Source: Bacillota bacterium
GTDB lineage: Bacteria > Bacillota > Clostridia > Clostridiales > Clostridiaceae
Assembly (NCBI GenBank): GCA_021781745.1
Contig: JAJXWH010000021.1
Location: forward strand, 20,401 to 84,400
Direction: 5' to 3'
DNA length: 64,000 nt
Shown: positions 55,642 to 64,000 of the stretch, one piece after another
How positions within the stretch are numbered: position 1 is the stretch's first letter
How the letters are laid out: each line of letters opens with the position of its first letter
Position numbers and translations under genes: made by a program
The notes under the pieces: model-generated
What the model was told of the DNA's origin: nothing
Database searches by the model: none
The model's input: the letters and a program-made list of their open reading frames with translations, nothing else

Positions 55642-56898
55642 TTAATATTTGAAATAATCTAATATTTTCAGGTATTCATTGTTTAAACTTAAATAAGTAT
55701 TCATCAAGTCACTTGATTCACTTGTTGCCTTTTCAATTATATAATCATAGTTTTCAATAAATAATTTTGTTATATTAGAATCTATTTTGTTATATTTGGA
55801 CATATTACTCAAGATTTTTATTACTCTATCTTTACTAAACTCTTCTTTATAACTTCTTACGCCTAGCAAAGCACTAATTATATCCCCTATTGAAATTATT
55901 CTCATTTCTAAAGTTAAATCATTTCCTTTTAATCCAAAAGGATATCCTGTACCGTCGATCTTTTCATGGTGAAGTGTCGCTATATCCCTTATATCATCAA
56001 TATTTAAATCACTTAATATTTTATATCCAATTATTGCATGGCTTTTCATAATTTCAAATTCATCATTTGAAAGCTTTCCGGGCTTCTCTAATATTTCCAC
56101 AGGAATTCCTATTTTCCCTATATCATGAAGAACAGCCGCAATTTTAATTTTAGTTAAAGTCTTATTATTTAATCCACATAATTTTGCAATTTGATAACTT
56201 ACAGCTTCAACAAATATTGTATGTTTAACGGTAGCTTCACTTCTAAAATCAATGGAGTATGCTAACATTTTACTGTATGATAGCACTTCCTCTCTAGAGA
56301 TAACTTTTGTTGCAAAAAAATCGTATAATTCTTTTAAGTATGATCCATCTAATAATTTATTTATGAAATTGTATTTTTTATCTGAACTTAATAATAATTC
56401 CACATGTTCTTTTAAATATTCTTCATTATTATTTATAATATAATTAACTGTTAATTCCTTTTTGCACAAATATATTCTATCAATATAATCCGCAAAATTT
56501 AATAATAAGCCTTCTTTGCAGAAAACCTCCATTTTATTATCTTTATAATATTTCATAGTAAAATGATGAGATAAAACTATACTATACAATTTAGAAAGAG
56601 GCGAAAAATATTTAATGAATAAACAGCCATAAACGGCATGATCGATAGGAGATTTAGTATCAATTTCCACAAGCTTGTCTCTTTCAGAAACTTTATATGC
56701 TCCTATATCATGAAATATAGCAAGGGTACAAATCTCTAGAATTTCGTCTTTACTATAATTTTCTTCTGCTTTTAATAAATTTAACATAATGTACGCAACT
56801 CTTTCACCATGATTTAATAATCTTTGATCTACTGAATTAATTGCTCTATGAATAACTTTAATTATTTGTTTTAAAGTAATATCTGTATTTTCCTTCAT
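55642..56898 (-). CDS. HD-GYP domain protein, probable cyclic-di-GMP phosphodiesterase
   Basis: This 418-residue cytoplasmic protein has an N-terminal HD-type domain (FHDIGAYKVSE...VLSHHF) and a C-terminal HD-GYP domain (about 225-400). The C-terminal domain holds VLHDIGKIGIPVEILEKPGKL, HHEKIDGTGYPFGLKG and the metal-binding His set. Such enzymes hydrolyse cyclic-di-GMP. No receiver or membrane part is present, so its input is unclear; the degenerate first HD domain may sense. It is a single gene. Confidence 0.9.
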   Translation of the reverse strand: MKENTDITLKQIIKVIHRAINSVDQRLLNHGERVAYIMLNLLKAEENYSKDEILEICTLAIFHDIGAYKVSERDKLVEIDTKSPIDHAVYGCLFIKYFSPLSKLYSIVLSHHFTMKYYKDNKMEVFCKEGLLLNFADYIDRIYLCKKELTVNYIINNNEEYLKEHVELLLSSDKKYNFINKLLDGSYLKELYDFFATKVISREEVLSYSKMLAYSIDFRSEATVKHTIFVEAVSYQIAKLCGLNNKTLTKIKIAAVLHDIGKIGIPVEILEKPGKLSNDEFEIMKSHAIIGYKILSDLNIDDIRDIATLHHEKIDGTGYPFGLKGNDLTLEMRIISIGDIISALLGVRSYKEEFSKDRVIKILSNMSKYNKIDSNITKLFIENYDYIIEKATSESSDLMNTYLSLNNEYLKILDYFKY

Positions 56899-57085
56899 TA
56901 GTTCCTCCTTTTTATGCTAAAAATAATGCTTTTATGGTTAGATAATTAAAATAATAGATAACAGCTATTCTATAAAATAATAATTATATATTATTATTGC
57001 AAGTTGCAATTACCACAATAAAGTTACAAATAACTAAAATACCTAAAATAGAAATACTTTCTCACTTTCTATATGAATTATAACA

Positions 57086-57135
57086 TAAAAAAGTCACCTT
57101 AATTGATGTATAAATCATATTAAGATAACTTTCTT
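57086..57135 (-). terminator. Terminator of the pullulanase gene
   Basis: An imperfect stem (about AAGT..ACCTTAAT..GAT / ATC..ATTAAGAT..ACTT) with A/T-rich flanks lies just past the pullulanase stop. Several bulges make the call moderate. Confidence 0.5.
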
Positions 57136-57156
57136 TTTATTTCGGTGATTTTTTAA

Positions 57157-60150
57157 TTATTTTGATGCATAACTTGCTGAATCTACTAATACATATGCAC
57201 TATTTGCTGGTACAATAACTGTTGCACCTTTATACTCTTCTAATTTTTCAACTCCGGCCTTATTTTCATTTACTACAACTGTCCAACCTTTTGATGGTAG
57301 CGTTACTTCAACTGTTTTGTTATTTGAGTTAAAAATTACTGCAATTTTATTCCAAGAGTCACCAACTGCGTTTCCATTTAATGTATATGCAACTATATTA
57401 TCTCCTTTAAAGTCTTTTCCTTCTTGTAAAAATTTAAGATTTTCTTGAATGTCTTTGGTATTACTCATTCTAAATGCTTTATGAGAAGACCTTAAATTAA
57501 TTAAACCTCTATAATAGTTATATAAATCTTGATATTCGTTTACCCTTTCCCAATCTAGTTTATTAACACTATCTGGTGCATTGTAACTATTTCCATTGAA
57601 AGTCCCATCTTTATTAACTTTGGTTCTCGCAAATTCTTCACCTGCTTGAATAAATGGCATTCCTTGAGATGTAAATACTAGGGCTGCTGAAACCTTATTC
57701 ATAGCTTCTATTTCGCGTTCTGACTTATTAGGACTAACTGTTTGTAATTTATCCCATAAAGTCATATTATCATGACATGAAGCATAAGTAATTGTTTGAT
57801 AAGGTTCATTTGCCCAAGGTTCTTTTGAATAATTTACTTTACTATAATCTATTCCATCATGCTTAGTTGATGCAACTATACCAAATTTTATGGAATCTTC
57901 AAATCCTATTCCTCCATTTATAAATCCTCCAGACTTATCATCGAATACATTACCTTTGATTCCATCTCTAAAATCATCACTAAACATACCAATTTGCAAT
58001 TCTCCAAATTTAGTGGCATTAGCTTTTAATGATTGTTGTTCTTTTGGTAGAGCTACTTCTCCACCTGCCCAGCCTTCACCGTAAACTATTATCTTTTTAT
58101 CAATTTTATCTAATTCACTTCTTATCTCTTTCATTGTATCAATATCATGAATAGCCATTAAATCAAATCTAAATCCGTCTATATGATACTCCTGTACCCA
58201 GTATTTAACTGAATCAACAATTAATCTTCTAACCATAGAACGCTCTGAAGCGGTTTCGTTACCAGTGCCTGAACCATTTGAAAAACCGCCTGCAGCGTTT
58301 TGACGATAATAATAGTCTGGAACAGCTAGGTTAAACAATGAATCTGTTGTTGCTCCAGTATGATTATAAACAACATCCATTATTACTTTAATTCCTTGTT
58401 TATGAAGTTCTTGAACTAATTCCTTAAATTCTTTTATTCTTATTTTTCCATCATAAGGATCTGAAGAATAAGAACCCTCTGGTACATTATAGTTTTGTGG
58501 ATCATATCCCCAATTAAATTGTGGAGTATCTAACTTTGTTTCATCAATTGACCTATGATCAAAAGTTGGCATTAATTGTACAGTATTTATTCCAAGTTCT
58601 TTCAAATGAGCTACTCCAGTTTTAACATCTGTACCTGGAATAGTTGTTTTATCTTGCCATACACCTTTATATTTACCTCTATATTCCAAAGTAACACCTG
58701 AGTTTGGATCTATAGAAAAATCTCTAATATGCATTTCATATATCATAGCGTCTGTTGGATTTTCAAGTTCAGGCCTCTTATCTTCACTCCATCCAACTGG
58801 ATTGGTTGAGCTTAAGTTTACAACCATTCCTCTCTTTCCATTAACACCTACAGCTTTTGCATAAGGATCAGTAACTTCATTTTCTTTTCCGTCAATTGTT
58901 ACTAAATAATTATAGTAAACACCGTCTAAGTCACCATTTTCTTCAATAGTCCAAGTTCCTTTTTCACCCTTTTCCATGTCTACTACCTTTTCAGCCGGAT
59001 TAAACTTTCTTCCATCTTTTCCATATAAAGCAACACTTACTTTAGTTGCAGTTGGAGCCCATAAAATAAATTTTGTTTCGTTAGGATTATAAATGGCTCC
59101 AAGTTCACCTTTATATCCAAATAAATCATCAAATTCTTTAGATCCATATATCTTACCAAAACTAGAATTTGCACTACTAAACTTAGGTATTTCTAAAGTA
59201 TAAGTGCTTAATAAATTAATTGGATTTTTAAACTTAATTAAACCCTCTATCGCACTTTGTCCAACATTTACTGAGTATAAAGAACTATCGGTAACGATAC
59301 CATTTTCTTTTACAACAATTCCGTCAGTAGTTGAAAGCTTAGAATTTAATTTAAAACTCATTTCATTAATAGAATCAATTTTTAAAGAAGTTATTTGGGG
59401 ATTCTTAATTGGTTCACTGGGATTAGTATAAACTTTTTCATCCCCTTGAAGAATATAAGCATTAATCTCACCATTGTTATTTGCATATGCTAAATCTATA
59501 CTTCTATCTTTATCTCCATCTTTTGATGTCCAGCTATTTCCACCTTGCCTAATTAAAAATGATACTGCTTTTGATTTCTGAATATTTGTTTTGGTTATTT
59601 CTGCTAATTTGCCAAAGTCATCTTGCTTATTAAAAGCATAACCTGCTGAGTCGCTATTATTAATCCATGACCAAACATCCCAAGAGTCATAATTTTGATC
59701 TAACCTATAATAGTGAAGATTTAATTTAACTGTACTAAAATTTCTATTTAGAGGGTTATCTACGCGAGTTGCTTCCCCACTGCCTTGAGTAATTTTAGTT
59801 TCTACATCCCCATTAGCTAAATCCACATTTTCATCACCTGTTGCTTTTTCTACCCAATCACCTTTTCTAATTATAAAAGATAATTGCTGTGCTTCCTTAG
59901 TAGTCTCCACAACTGCAAATTTTCCTTGATCATCCTCTCCGATGAAATTCACTTGCCTCCCATCCTTTCCTTTTTCCCAAGCCCAAACATTCCAGCCATC
60001 ATAATTTTTATCTGCTCTATCATATCGTATTTTTACATAAACAATATTAGAGTTTTCAGCGGCTTGTACTGATTTTATTGGTATTTGCAACATCGTAACT
60101 ATAAATGCCAATACCAATAATAGTGCTGATACATTTCTAAATTTTTTCAC
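57157..60150 (-). CDS. pulA: Secreted type I pullulanase
   Basis: This exported 997-residue enzyme cleaves alpha-1,6 bonds in pullulan and starch. A signal peptide (about 1-31, ending VQAAE) is followed by two CBM41 starch-binding modules (about 36-125 and 140-235, both with YDGW/YDSWDVWSW). A linking domain, a CBM48-like module (about 345-440) and the GH13 catalytic barrel complete the order. The barrel shows the type I signature YNWGYDPQNY, nucleophile Asp in DGFRFDLMA, acid Glu in VYGEGWAGG and SCHDN. The start is GTG after AGGAGG. A cre-like site overlaps the promoter, suggesting catabolite repression. Confidence 0.95.
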   Translation of the reverse strand: MKKFRNVSALLLVLAFIVTMLQIPIKSVQAAENSNIVYVKIRYDRADKNYDGWNVWAWEKGKDGRQVNFIGEDDQGKFAVVETTKEAQQLSFIIRKGDWVEKATGDENVDLANGDVETKITQGSGEATRVDNPLNRNFSTVKLNLHYYRLDQNYDSWDVWSWINNSDSAGYAFNKQDDFGKLAEITKTNIQKSKAVSFLIRQGGNSWTSKDGDKDRSIDLAYANNNGEINAYILQGDEKVYTNPSEPIKNPQITSLKIDSINEMSFKLNSKLSTTDGIVVKENGIVTDSSLYSVNVGQSAIEGLIKFKNPINLLSTYTLEIPKFSSANSSFGKIYGSKEFDDLFGYKGELGAIYNPNETKFILWAPTATKVSVALYGKDGRKFNPAEKVVDMEKGEKGTWTIEENGDLDGVYYNYLVTIDGKENEVTDPYAKAVGVNGKRGMVVNLSSTNPVGWSEDKRPELENPTDAMIYEMHIRDFSIDPNSGVTLEYRGKYKGVWQDKTTIPGTDVKTGVAHLKELGINTVQLMPTFDHRSIDETKLDTPQFNWGYDPQNYNVPEGSYSSDPYDGKIRIKEFKELVQELHKQGIKVIMDVVYNHTGATTDSLFNLAVPDYYYRQNAAGGFSNGSGTGNETASERSMVRRLIVDSVKYWVQEYHIDGFRFDLMAIHDIDTMKEIRSELDKIDKKIIVYGEGWAGGEVALPKEQQSLKANATKFGELQIGMFSDDFRDGIKGNVFDDKSGGFINGGIGFEDSIKFGIVASTKHDGIDYSKVNYSKEPWANEPYQTITYASCHDNMTLWDKLQTVSPNKSEREIEAMNKVSAALVFTSQGMPFIQAGEEFARTKVNKDGTFNGNSYNAPDSVNKLDWERVNEYQDLYNYYRGLINLRSSHKAFRMSNTKDIQENLKFLQEGKDFKGDNIVAYTLNGNAVGDSWNKIAVIFNSNNKTVEVTLPSKGWTVVVNENKAGVEKLEEYKGATVIVPANSAYVLVDSASYASK

Positions 60151-60163
60151 TTTATTCCCTCCT

Positions 60164-60189
60164 ATTAAACGTTTTCCATATTAATTATA
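60164..60189 (-). promoter_or_regulatory. pulA -10 element with CcpA (cre)-like site
   Basis: On the minus strand TATAAT (60189-60184) is followed by GGAAAACGTTTAAT (60177-60164). This fits the clostridial cre form TGAAAACGTTTACA at 11 of 14 positions, with a perfect AAACGTTT core. A cre overlapping the transcription start would block initiation in the presence of rapidly used sugars. Confidence 0.55.
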
Positions 60190-60216
60190 TCATAATATTT
60201 ACCATAAAAATAATAA

Positions 60217-60252
60217 GCCATAATGTTTGTAATAATTTACAAACATTATAGC
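60217..60252 (-). terminator. Terminator of the IMP dehydrogenase gene
   Basis: Arms GCTATAATGTTTGTAAA and TTTACAAACATTATGGC (minus strand, one G-T) around a short loop. It lies 75 bases past the guaB stop and upstream of the pulA promoter. Confidence 0.75.
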
Positions 60253-60326
60253 TTAAAATTAATGTATTAATATTTTATATTCCCTAAATAATGTCAATGA
60301 TAATTATAACACCTTATTATAAAAAA

Positions 60327-61835
60327 CTATTGTTGAGAATTATAAGTATTTTCCTTTAATACAACATCATGTGAACTTCCTTCTACAATACTTGTAGCAG
60401 ATACTAATGTTATTTTCGCATTCTTTTGTAATTCTGGAATGGTAAGAGCTCCGCAATTGCACATGGTTGATTTAACTTTATTTAATGTTATTGTAACATT
60501 ATCTTTCAAGCTTCCTGCATATGGTACATAAGAATCAACACCTTCTTCGAAAGATAACTTCTTATCTCCACCAAGATCATATCTCTGCCAGTTTCTTGCT
60601 CTGTTAGAACCTTCACCCCAATATTCCTTCATGTAGCTTCCATTTATATTAACTTTATTAGTTGGACTTTCATCAAATCTTGAGAAATACCTTCCTAACA
60701 TAATAAAGTCTGCCCCCATAGCTAACGCTAAAGTAATATGATAATCATGAACTATACCTCCATCAGAACATACTGGGATATAAATTCCTGTTTTTTCATA
60801 GTATTCGTCTCTGGCTTTTACTACATCAATAAGTGATGTTGCTTGTCCTCGGCCTATACCTTTCTGCTCTCTGGTAATACAAATAGATCCTCCACCAATT
60901 CCAACTTTAACAAAATCTGCTCCTGCCTCAGCTAAGAATAAAAATCCATCTCTATCAACAACATTTCCAGCTCCAACTTTGATATTCTCCCCAAAGTTTT
61001 TATGTATATAATCAATTGTTATCTTTTGCCATTCCGAAAAACCTTCAGAGGAATCTATACATAATACATCTGCACCTGCATTAATTAAAGCTGGTACTCT
61101 TTCTGCATAATCCCTAGTGTTTATACCCGCGCCGACTACATATCTTTTTTGCGAATCAATAAGCTCATTTGAATTTTCCTTATTAGCTGAATAATCTTTA
61201 CGGAAAACCATATATTTTAATTTTTGTTCTTTATCAACTAATGGTAAACTATTTAATTTATTATCCCAAATAATATTATTTGCCTCTTTTAAAGTTATAT
61301 TGGCACCAGCATATATTAATTCGTTAAATGGCGTCATAAATTCTGAAACCTTAGTACTCATATCCATTCTAGTTACTCTATAATCTCTACTTGTTACAAT
61401 CCCAAGAAGTTTCCCATTAGGAGTACCATCTTCTGTAACTGCCATTGTAGAATGACCTGTTTTCTCTTTTAATTCTACTACTTCAGCTAATGTTGAATCT
61501 GGCTTTAGATTTGAATCACTAGTAACAAAACCAGATTTATAATTCTTAACTCTTGCAACCATAGCTGCTTCATTTTCAATTGATTGAGATCCATATATAA
61601 ATGAAACTCCACCTTCCTTTGCTAAAGCAACTGCCATTTTGTCGTCTGATACTGATTGCATGATTGCTGATACTAAGGGAATATTAATTGTAATCGGTGA
61701 TTGTTCACCTTTTTTGAATTTAACAAGTGGTGTTTTCAAACTTACATTTTGAGGAATACAATCTGTTGAAGAATACCCTGGAACTAATAAATATTCTCCA
61801 AAAGTATGAGATGGTTCATTGAAATAATATGCCAT
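60327..61835 (-). CDS. guaB: IMP dehydrogenase
   Basis: This enzyme makes XMP from IMP with NAD, the first step of GMP synthesis. Its 502 residues form a TIM barrel interrupted by two CBS domains (about 105-225). Visible motifs are the catalytic Cys loop [43 protein letters not shown] and the flap [12 protein letters not shown]. The N-terminus ([22 protein letters not shown]) and flap belong to a divergent GuaB branch, distinct from the usual TYDDVLL type. A GMP-reductase-like role is less likely given the CBS domains and the flap Arg-Tyr. Confidence 0.9.
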   Translation of the reverse strand: MAYYFNEPSHTFGEYLLVPGYSSTDCIPQNVSLKTPLVKFKKGEQSPITINIPLVSAIMQSVSDDKMAVALAKEGGVSFIYGSQSIENEAAMVARVKNYKSGFVTSDSNLKPDSTLAEVVELKEKTGHSTMAVTEDGTPNGKLLGIVTSRDYRVTRMDMSTKVSEFMTPFNELIYAGANITLKEANNIIWDNKLNSLPLVDKEQKLKYMVFRKDYSANKENSNELIDSQKRYVVGAGINTRDYAERVPALINAGADVLCIDSSEGFSEWQKITIDYIHKNFGENIKVGAGNVVDRDGFLFLAEAGADFVKVGIGGGSICITREQKGIGRGQATSLIDVVKARDEYYEKTGIYIPVCSDGGIVHDYHITLALAMGADFIMLGRYFSRFDESPTNKVNINGSYMKEYWGEGSNRARNWQRYDLGGDKKLSFEEGVDSYVPYAGSLKDNVTITLNKVKSTMCNCGALTIPELQKNAKITLVSATSIVEGSSHDVVLKENTYNSQQ

Positions 61836-61913
61836 TATATCTTACTCCTTTATTTTATAAATATTTTATTGTATATAATAATATATTTTTCTTTAAATTG
61901 TCAACATAAAGAA

Positions 61914-62522
61914 TTATTTACTCCAAATAGGAATAGCATTTTTTAATTGACCTCCACAGCGGGACAATTCTCCCATTACATTGTTTATACCTTGTTCTGT
62001 CTTAAACCAATTATCTTTAGTAATTCCCTCTATATTAACAGGACACACAATGAATTCTGTATTAGGATATGCATAACTATAGAACATTAAACAACGCTTT
62101 GCATGAAAGGATTTACAACAAATAATTGCTCTTTTTATTTCTAAATTTAATTTATTCGTAACCTCAAGAGATTTAAATGCATTTTCCTTTGTCCAAGTTG
62201 CATTATCTTCTTTTAATATAGCACTTTCATTAACACCATAAGATAACATTATATCTTTCATAAATTCCCATTCAGTGTTGTATTGTTCTTTATATATTTC
62301 ACTATTTGTCACTGGCCCTGTAAAATAACCTTTACTCATACTATATTTTCCCGATGGTAAAATATAGGGTGAATAATTATTTAACCAAAGTTTAGCGGCT
62401 TTTTCTGATGGTTCTGGCCAAGAGCCTCCAGGGACAAAAATAATATCAGCGTCTTTAGGTTTATCTTCTACAAAAATATATGAAGTAATCTCACTAATAA
62501 AATTCATACCTTTTGATTCCAT
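61914..62522 (-). CDS. YdcF-family (DUF218) protein
   Basis: This soluble 202-residue protein has the DUF218 core: ADIIFVPGGSWPEPSEKAAKLW, EDNATWTKENAFKS and RAIICCKSFHAKRC. Family members are associated with envelope metabolism or nucleotide binding, but this copy has no membrane segment. It lies 45 bases after the PHP phosphatase gene, possibly in one transcript. The function is unknown. Confidence 0.85.
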   Translation of the reverse strand: MESKGMNFISEITSYIFVEDKPKDADIIFVPGGSWPEPSEKAAKLWLNNYSPYILPSGKYSMSKGYFTGPVTNSEIYKEQYNTEWEFMKDIMLSYGVNESAILKEDNATWTKENAFKSLEVTNKLNLEIKRAIICCKSFHAKRCLMFYSYAYPNTEFIVCPVNIEGITKDNWFKTEQGINNVMGELSRCGGQLKNAIPIWSK

Positions 62523-62567
62523 AGTTATCTCCTAAATTTAAAATAAAAAATTAAATATCCTATAACC

Positions 62568-63368
62568 CTATTCTTTATCAAAATCTCTTCCAATATCACT
62601 AGCTGTATGAGAATCTGATCCATAAATCTTCTTGACGCCATACTTATTTACAAGTTCCTTAAATGTACCACTCACATATATTTCTCCGCAGTACGGCTTT
62701 CTAAGGCCAGCAGTATTTACATCTACCTCATAATCTCTATTTTTAATTTCTTTAACTAACGCTTCTAAAAGTTCATTATTTTTATATTCCAGGGGATATA
62801 ACTTATTAAAAATTCTAATTAAATTTGGATGACCAATGCGGCGTGGCTTATATTTGCCCAAATCTGCTTTTATTGCCATAAGCAGCGTTTCATAATATTT
62901 ATCATAAACTTTTTCAATAGTGCCTAACTCTTTTAAAGCTATTTCAAATCCTTCTTTTCCATCAATAGCGGTATAGGTATCTCCAATTTTTATAAAATGT
63001 ACAGAAAGCAATCCATCTTCAAGATTCGGACCATACATATTTAAAAGTTTTTTTGTTTCTTCTTCATATCCTTCTAGAAAATCAACTTCAAGACCTATAT
63101 TAATTTTGATTTTGTTTTCATATTTTAATTTGATTAGTTTAACATCTTTTAAATATTTCTCTATTGCATCTTTATCCGGAGCACATTCATCTAAAAACTC
63201 TTTATCCTCCATAAAATAGCATGGGAAAGGCATATGCTCAGTAAATGTCATTTCTTCTAAACCTTCTTCAAGTGCCTTTTCTACATACATTTCAAAAGTA
63301 TCTTTTGTTCCATGAGGACAATATGGCGAATGAATATGGCCATCTCTAACTATCTTTTTATTCTCCAT
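62568..63368 (-). CDS. PHP-domain phosphatase, HisJ (histidinol-phosphatase) family
   Basis: This 266-residue metal-dependent phosphatase has the PHP motifs DGHIHSPYCPHGT, FTEHMPFPC and a C-terminal GSDSHTASDIG. The length and spacing match histidinol-phosphatase HisJ/HisK. No histidine genes are adjacent, so the substrate is likely but not certain to be histidinol phosphate. Confidence 0.87.
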   Translation of the reverse strand: MENKKIVRDGHIHSPYCPHGTKDTFEMYVEKALEEGLEEMTFTEHMPFPCYFMEDKEFLDECAPDKDAIEKYLKDVKLIKLKYENKIKINIGLEVDFLEGYEEETKKLLNMYGPNLEDGLLSVHFIKIGDTYTAIDGKEGFEIALKELGTIEKVYDKYYETLLMAIKADLGKYKPRRIGHPNLIRIFNKLYPLEYKNNELLEALVKEIKNRDYEVDVNTAGLRKPYCGEIYVSGTFKELVNKYGVKKIYGSDSHTASDIGRDFDKE

Positions 63369-63471
63369 AATACTTTCTCAAAGAAAGATAATTTTGTATA
63401 ATCCTTCTTTAAAGATTCACTTCCCTTCTATCTAAAGACTCTCATTTTGTTTTATTCTACTTTAATTTTTA

Positions 63472-63852
63472 TTATTTATCTTCGCGAAGTAAATACTGGT
63501 TATTATCTAAATCTTTAAAGGAAAACATTTTACCATACGGCATAGTCATTAATTCACCTACGTCTACAGAATTATTTTTCATTTCTGTATATGCCTTCTC
63601 TATGTCATCTGTACTTAGAATTACAGATGGATGCTCAACATTTGCTTTAGGATTTTGAGTTCTCATCATATTTTTATCGTATAATACAAATGTAGTTTGT
63701 GAATTTTCACTTGGAGCAACCTCTACCCATTTCATATTTGGCCCCATTTGTTGTTCAAATTTAACAACGAAATTTAGCTTATTAACCCAAAATTTTTTTG
63801 CTTCCTCTTGATTTTCAACATAAATTGTTATTTTGCTTATATTATTTATCAT
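63472..63852 (-). CDS. VOC-family (glyoxalase/bleomycin-resistance-like) protein
   Basis: This 126-residue protein has a vicinal-oxygen-chelate fold made of two beta-alpha-beta units (ISKITIYVENQEEAKKFWVNKL and PSVILSTDDIEKAYTEMKNN). A C-terminal metal/ligand Asp-Asn end (FSFKDLDNNQYLLRED) completes it. The function could be a glyoxalase-like enzyme or a ligand-binding protein. The last 148 bases of the window beyond it show no gene. Confidence 0.88.
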   Translation of the reverse strand: MINNISKITIYVENQEEAKKFWVNKLNFVVKFEQQMGPNMKWVEVAPSENSQTTFVLYDKNMMRTQNPKANVEHPSVILSTDDIEKAYTEMKNNSVDVGELMTMPYGKMFSFKDLDNNQYLLREDK

Positions 63853-64000
63853 ATTTATCCTCCTGTATATTAATTAGGTACTGTCAAAGTTTTTTATCTA
63901 ACTAAGACAGCAACCCTTTGATTTTTCTTATTTTTTATATAAATAACTTGCCACCCCTAAAAAGTTGAGATATTTTATATTTGCAAGACAAAAACATTGA

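Noticed and set aside
1-64000. Search for tRNA, rRNA and CRISPR arrays
   Set aside because: No cloverleaf, rRNA core motif or regularly spaced repeat array was seen by reading. A run of tRNAscan-SE and a CRISPR finder would settle it.

Overview
The window looks like chromosome of a low-GC Clostridium sensu stricto, probably from the solventogenic C. beijerinckii / C. saccharobutylicum group. This is an inference from the AT-rich coding, strong AGGAGG-type ribosome sites, the archaeal-type AspRS plus GatCAB route to Asn-tRNA, a GapN-type glyceraldehyde-3-phosphate dehydrogenase, T-box leaders and CodY-like boxes. No rRNA, tRNA, CRISPR array, prophage or complete insertion sequence was found. 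Most genes lie on the minus strand.

Layout, left to right. 0-1.2 kb: the edge of an unknown gene, then a lipid-anchored barnase-type RNase with its barstar inhibitor. 1.3-10 kb: a response regulator/histidine kinase pair feeding an FtsX-type ABC exporter, and a second regulator/kinase pair followed by a membrane-anchored alpha/beta hydrolase. Copies of a hairpin-containing intergenic repeat sit at the 3' ends of these units and of mutS. 10-20 kb: mutS, gapN, a HAD nucleotidase, the FetAB iron-export pair, a fusion of a UvrD-like ATPase with a LexA-like self-cleaving peptidase behind a near-consensus SOS box, and a Cof-type HAD phosphatase. 20-23 kb: a pantothenate operon, panG-panB-panC-panD. 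23-29 kb: a Vat/CatB-type acetyltransferase, an unknown exported protein, a divergent HxlR/nitroreductase pair, and a decaying segment. That segment holds two genes each interrupted by a single in-frame stop and two related C-terminal gene fragments. 29-41 kb: TetR plus a phytoene-desaturase-like oxidoreductase, a lipoprotein, an IS66 remnant, MgtC, a SWIM/SNF2 helicase, an Uup-like ABC-F protein and a TPR membrane protein. 41-43.5 kb: ilvBN behind CodY-like boxes and a valine (GUA) T-box. 44-51.5 kb: an unrecognised 623-residue protein that may be a degenerate dynamin-like GTPase, then aspS-gatC-gatA-gatB behind a T-box whose specifier reads GAA and AAC in overlapping frames. 51.6-64 kb: a GNAT protein, two cell-wall or amidase-type exported proteins, a truncated lysophospholipase, an HD-GYP phosphodiesterase, a secreted type I pullulanase with a cre-like site, an IMP dehydrogenase, a YdcF protein, a PHP phosphatase and a VOC protein.

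The genes are mostly housekeeping and metabolic, with several well-marked regulatory circuits: two T-boxes, CodY, SOS and CcpA-like sites, and an HxlR divergon. The strongest candidate for something little described is the ATPase-LexA fusion with its own SOS-like box. Also worth attention are the lipoprotein barnase, the possible ATT start of panG, the degenerate GTPase, and the pair of adjacent nonsense pseudogenes.
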